In this document: one piece after another, positions 61,492 through 64,000 of the stretch
Position numbering within the stretch: the stretch's first letter is position 1
Layout of the letters: each line of letters begins with the position of its first letter
Source of the DNA: Pseudomonas viridiflava
Lineage (GTDB): Bacteria > Pseudomonadota > Gammaproteobacteria > Pseudomonadales > Pseudomonadaceae
Length of the DNA: 64,000 bases
Assembly: GCF_003702045.1 (NCBI RefSeq)
Contig: NZ_RBTP01000040.1
Location: 1-64,000, forward strand
Direction: 5' to 3'
Made by a program: the position numbers and the translations under genes
The notes under the pieces: model-generated
Database searches by the model: none
The model's input: only the letters and a program-made list of their open reading frames with translations
What the model was told of the DNA's origin: nothing

Positions 61492-63222
61492 TTGAATACC
61501 TCACCCCTCGACAATCCGTTTTACTACCTGGAGAACTTCCGCCAGGTGCTGGGCTGGATTGCGCAACGCTACCCGGATCTGCTCGATGAATCGGAACAGC
61601 GTTTCATCGACGCTTTCGAGACACTGCCCGTCGCCTCTCAAGGGCTGTTGGTGCGCATGGTGATGCGCAAGGGGACCTTGTTTCGGGCCAGCAAGTTGAA
61701 CTACGACGAGATCGGCGATGCCCGCCATGCCGTAGGTGCGCTGCTTGAGCTGGGGTGGGTCGACGCCCGGCCGGCGCTGGGTCTGGGCGAGTTGTTTCAA
61801 TTGCTGCGCAAGGACGAGCTGGGTGAGTGTTTTCGCGCTCATGGCATCAAGAGTACCGAACGCAAGGAAGTCTGGCTGGAGCGCCTGTTGCCGCTCCATG
61901 CCTCGACGCAACCTCTGGATCAGTGGCATCCCTCGTTGCCGGATGCTGTGTTCGGCCTGACCGTGATGCCGTTGTGCGACCGTCTGCGGCTGCTGTATTT
62001 CGGCAATCTGTATCAGGAATGGTCGGAGTTCGTGCTGGCCGATCTGGGGATCTACCGCTACGAGAAAGTCGAGTTCTTGCCGGACTCGCGCGCCATCAAT
62101 GCCCGTGAAGACATCGACGTCTGCCTGCAACTGCATGCCTGCCGCGAGGCGCTTGAGACGAGTCTTGCCCTGCACGACCTGGCCGAGCAGGCCATTGCCA
62201 TCGAGTGCCGCAATCCGTGGTTGAAGATGCGTCGCGCCAAGTTGTTGTATCGCATTGGCCAGCAGGCCGAACGTTTGCAGGACTGGCCGCTGGCGCTGTC
62301 GGTGTATCGGCAATCGAGCTATCCGGGCGCCCGTTCGCGGCAGATCCGGGTGCTGGAACGCAATGCCGACTACGCCGAGGCGATGGATCTGCTCCAGCAG
62401 GCCAGGCTGGCTCCAGAAAGCGATGCCGAGGTGCAGCACTTGTCGCGGGTGCTGCCGCGTTTGCAGCGCAAGCTGGGGTTGGTGGCGCAACGGCGGCGGG
62501 CGGCACGTGTCGTGTCCAGACTGGACGTGCAGATCACGCCACTGCCAGGGCAAAGCGTTGAATGGCTGATTCGAGAGTATCTGGAACGGGAGCAGGGCGG
62601 CGAAGTGCATTATGTCGAAAATGCGCTGATCAATTCGCTGTTCGGCCTGTTGTGCTGGCCTGCCATTTTCGCGCCATTGCCGGGAGCGTTCTTTCATCCG
62701 TTCCACAATGCGCCCAGTGATCTGTACAGCCCTGATTTTTACGAGCGTCGGGTCGGACTGTTCGAGGCGTGCCTGAGCGAGCTGGATTCGGAGGCCTACC
62801 GCACCACCATCCGCGAGCGCTATATCAGCAAGTATGGGCTTCAATCACCATTCGTGTTCTGGGGCGCGTTAAATCCCGAGCTGCTGGAGCGGGCACTCGA
62901 CTGCCTGCCCGCCGACCATTTGCGGCGCTGGTTCAAGCGACTGTTACAGGACATCAAAGCGAACAGAACGGGCATGCCGGACCTTATTCAGTTTTTTCCT
63001 GAACAGCGCAGCTACCGGATGATCGAGGTAAAAGGGCCGGGTGACCGTTTGCAGGATAACCAGCTGCGGTGGCTGGATTTTTGCGCCGAGCATGGAATGC
63101 CCGTGCAGGTGTGCTACGTAACGTGGTCGGTCGGCCATTCAAACAAGGCGGTCCTGGCTACAGTCGGGTTCGGGCCGCCGCATTCACTGCAGGATCATGG
63201 CGCTCTGTCGTCGTCATCCTGA
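61492..63222 (+). CDS. FAN1-type structure-specific nuclease (VRR-NUC)
   Basis: A protein of about 576 residues. The C-terminal VRR-NUC domain carries the catalytic PD (496-497, GMPDLIQFF) and EVK (512-514, MIEVKGPGD) motifs followed by Q and WLDFCAEHG. The N-terminal part is helical (SAP-like and TPR-like regions, for example LLYRIGQQAERLQDWPLALSVY). The order matches the bacterial homologue of human FAN1 known from P. aeruginosa, a 5' flap nuclease linked to DNA crosslink repair. The start is a TTG, either 61486 or 61492; no ATG or good ribosome site is available. Its 3' end overlaps the convergent small gene by 28 bases. Confidence 0.9.
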   Translation: MNTSPLDNPFYYLENFRQVLGWIAQRYPDLLDESEQRFIDAFETLPVASQGLLVRMVMRKGTLFRASKLNYDEIGDARHAVGALLELGWVDARPALGLGELFQLLRKDELGECFRAHGIKSTERKEVWLERLLPLHASTQPLDQWHPSLPDAVFGLTVMPLCDRLRLLYFGNLYQEWSEFVLADLGIYRYEKVEFLPDSRAINAREDIDVCLQLHACREALETSLALHDLAEQAIAIECRNPWLKMRRAKLLYRIGQQAERLQDWPLALSVYRQSSYPGARSRQIRVLERNADYAEAMDLLQQARLAPESDAEVQHLSRVLPRLQRKLGLVAQRRRAARVVSRLDVQITPLPGQSVEWLIREYLEREQGGEVHYVENALINSLFGLLCWPAIFAPLPGAFFHPFHNAPSDLYSPDFYERRVGLFEACLSELDSEAYRTTIRERYISKYGLQSPFVFWGALNPELLERALDCLPADHLRRWFKRLLQDIKANRTGMPDLIQFFPEQRSYRMIEVKGPGDRLQDNQLRWLDFCAEHGMPVQVCYVTWSVGHSNKAVLATVGFGPPHSLQDHGALSSSS

Positions 63223-63488
63223 TCGTCGTTGTCGTCCATGTCCTGGCTGGAATCATTGTCCTGGCCATTCATTCCCTTGGTCGGTTCCGGGTCCATGCCT
63301 TTAGTGCCTGGGCTGGTGCCTTTGCTGCCGGGGGAGGTGCCGTCGACATTTTTTTCCATGCCGGTGCCAGGCACTTTTGGCCCATCGGTATCCGGATTGG
63401 TTGGTCCGGTCGAACCTGCCAGCGCGGTCACACTGGCACTGGCCACGATCAACGCCAGACCCCATGCACTGAATGTCTTCTTCATCAT
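63195..63488 (-). CDS. Small exported low-complexity protein, acidic tail
   Basis: A 97-residue protein. The signal peptide is about the first 24 residues (WGLALIVASASVTALA). The mature part is rich in G, P, T, K and D with imperfect repeats (GTSPGSKGTSPGTKGMDPEPTKG) and a strongly acidic end (DMDDNDDQDDDD). It has no cysteine. GGGGAG precedes the ATG pair. The last 28 bases overlap the 3' end of the FAN1 gene on the other strand. No known family. Confidence 0.75.
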   Translation of the reverse strand: MMKKTFSAWGLALIVASASVTALAGSTGPTNPDTDGPKVPGTGMEKNVDGTSPGSKGTSPGTKGMDPEPTKGMNGQDNDSSQDMDDNDDQDDDDRAP

Positions 63489-63580
63489 TTCAAGAATCTC
63501 CCCTAAGCGGGATTACTGAATGGATTGTCTTACTCATAGAGCGGTTAACGGCGTATCAGGTGCGGCGGATCCGACCAGCG

Positions 63581-63600
63581 GGCAGGGCGATCGCCCTGCC
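63581..63600. repeat. Perfect 20-bp palindrome between two small genes
   Basis: GGCAGGGC-GATC-GCCCTGCC, centred on GCGATCGC, lies 18 bases after the stop of the minus-strand gene at 63618. It can form an 8-bp hairpin and may act as a terminator, though no T tract follows on either strand. Confidence 0.5.
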
Positions 63601-63617
63601 TGCAGAACTCAGACCAA

Positions 63618-63932
63618 TTAGTTGGTCTTGGTCTTTTCGGTCATGTTGCCGCTTTTGTGCGCATCGCCATGACCGTTCTTGTCGTGGGTCGTCGAGTGGT
63701 CCATTGGCTGTTGATTAGTGCCGCCCTGGATGCCTGGCTTACCTTGAGTGCTCTGGGTGCCTTGGGTATTGGAGGAATTGCGGTCGGTCGGCGCGGTGTC
63801 AGTGCCCGGCAACTTGGTCGCGCTTTTGTTGACAGGATTGGCAGGGGTGGTCGTCGACTCGGCAAAAGCGGCACCCGATGCAACAGCCATCAGGCCAGCA
63901 AGGGTCAGGGCAGTCAGTTTGGTCTTGATCAT
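63618..63932 (-). CDS. Small exported low-complexity protein, S/T/Q/H-rich
   Basis: A 104-residue protein. The signal peptide is about the first 25 residues (LTLAGLMAVASGAAFA). The mature part is low in complexity (TQGTQSTQGKPGIQGGTNQQ) and has a histidine-containing tail (MDHSTTHDKNGHGDAHKSG). No cysteine or fold motif. GGAG lies nine bases ahead of the ATG at 63932. It precedes the similar gene at 63195 on the same strand by 129 bases. Confidence 0.75.
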   Translation of the reverse strand: MIKTKLTALTLAGLMAVASGAAFAESTTTPANPVNKSATKLPGTDTAPTDRNSSNTQGTQSTQGKPGIQGGTNQQPMDHSTTHDKNGHGDAHKSGNMTEKTKTN

Positions 63933-64000
63933 AATGCTTACTCCGGTTTTTTTTAATGGACCCACGTTGGGCATTGGCCACTGGCCATAGGTGCCGAGGA

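Overview
This window looks like chromosomal DNA from a fluorescent plant-associated pseudomonad, most likely the Pseudomonas syringae group. The evidence is a combination of: an AprA-type alkaline metalloprotease with its inhibitor and type I exporter; a YccA/Bax-inhibitor gene beside tRNA-Ser; a solitary rhlA (surfactant precursor synthase, no rhlB, rhlR or rhlI nearby); a complete type II secretion operon; Pseudomonas-type REP repeats; and uniformly GC-rich codon use. Product names come from reading protein motifs and recalled family features. No database search was run.

Left edge (1-950): a less GC-rich stretch without a convincing gene. It is followed by a complete tRNA-Ser(UGA) with its own terminator and by the 5' three quarters of a second, broken tRNA-Ser(UGA). 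This looks like an old integration or recombination scar. 1066-8676: a YccA-like membrane protein, then aprA-aprI-aprD-aprE-aprF. Two palindromes lie upstream of aprA, and one closely matches a site in front of the TetR gene at 15024.

8698-18451: a SolA-type amine oxidase, a solitary ketoglutarate-semialdehyde dehydrogenase, a LysR regulator divergent from an acetyltransferase plus MFS pair, a TetR regulator, and a large periplasmic family 3 beta-glucosidase with a PA14 insertion. 18932-30145: a small exported protein and then a tightly coupled type II secretion operon in the order gspE-F-G-H-I-J-K-L-M-(C/N)-D, followed by a secreted carboxylesterase that could be a substrate.

30279-45000: a membrane protein of unknown function, an MFS transporter, an RND pump with two adaptor lipoproteins (TriABC arrangement), rhlA, a two-component system, a YfdC-like formate/nitrite-family channel and a siderophore receptor. 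45010-54485 is mainly about hydroxy and sugar acids: a 2-hydroxyacid dehydrogenase, a DUF1345 protein, glucarate dehydratase and glucarate transporter (gudD, gudP), a divergent FadR-type regulator with a textbook operator, a lipoprotein hydrolase, CdaR and glycerate kinase. Glucarate import and dehydration (gudP, gudD) and the last oxidation to 2-oxoglutarate (dehydrogenase at 10334) are present, but the keto-deoxyglucarate dehydratase between them is not in the window.

54636-64000: a GFA-family protein, a chemoreceptor, an AGE-family sugar isomerase, an AbrB-family transporter divergent from a LysR regulator, a small acidic protein, a nucleoside deoxyribosyltransferase-like protein, a bacterial FAN1 nuclease and two small exported low-complexity proteins. 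No insertion sequence, prophage, CRISPR array or rRNA gene was seen. The most interesting signals are the tRNA-Ser scar, the shared TetR-type palindromes, a GspE that has lost its cysteine zinc module, the hairpin-rich non-coding leader before the type II operon, and a recurring class of small exported disordered proteins.
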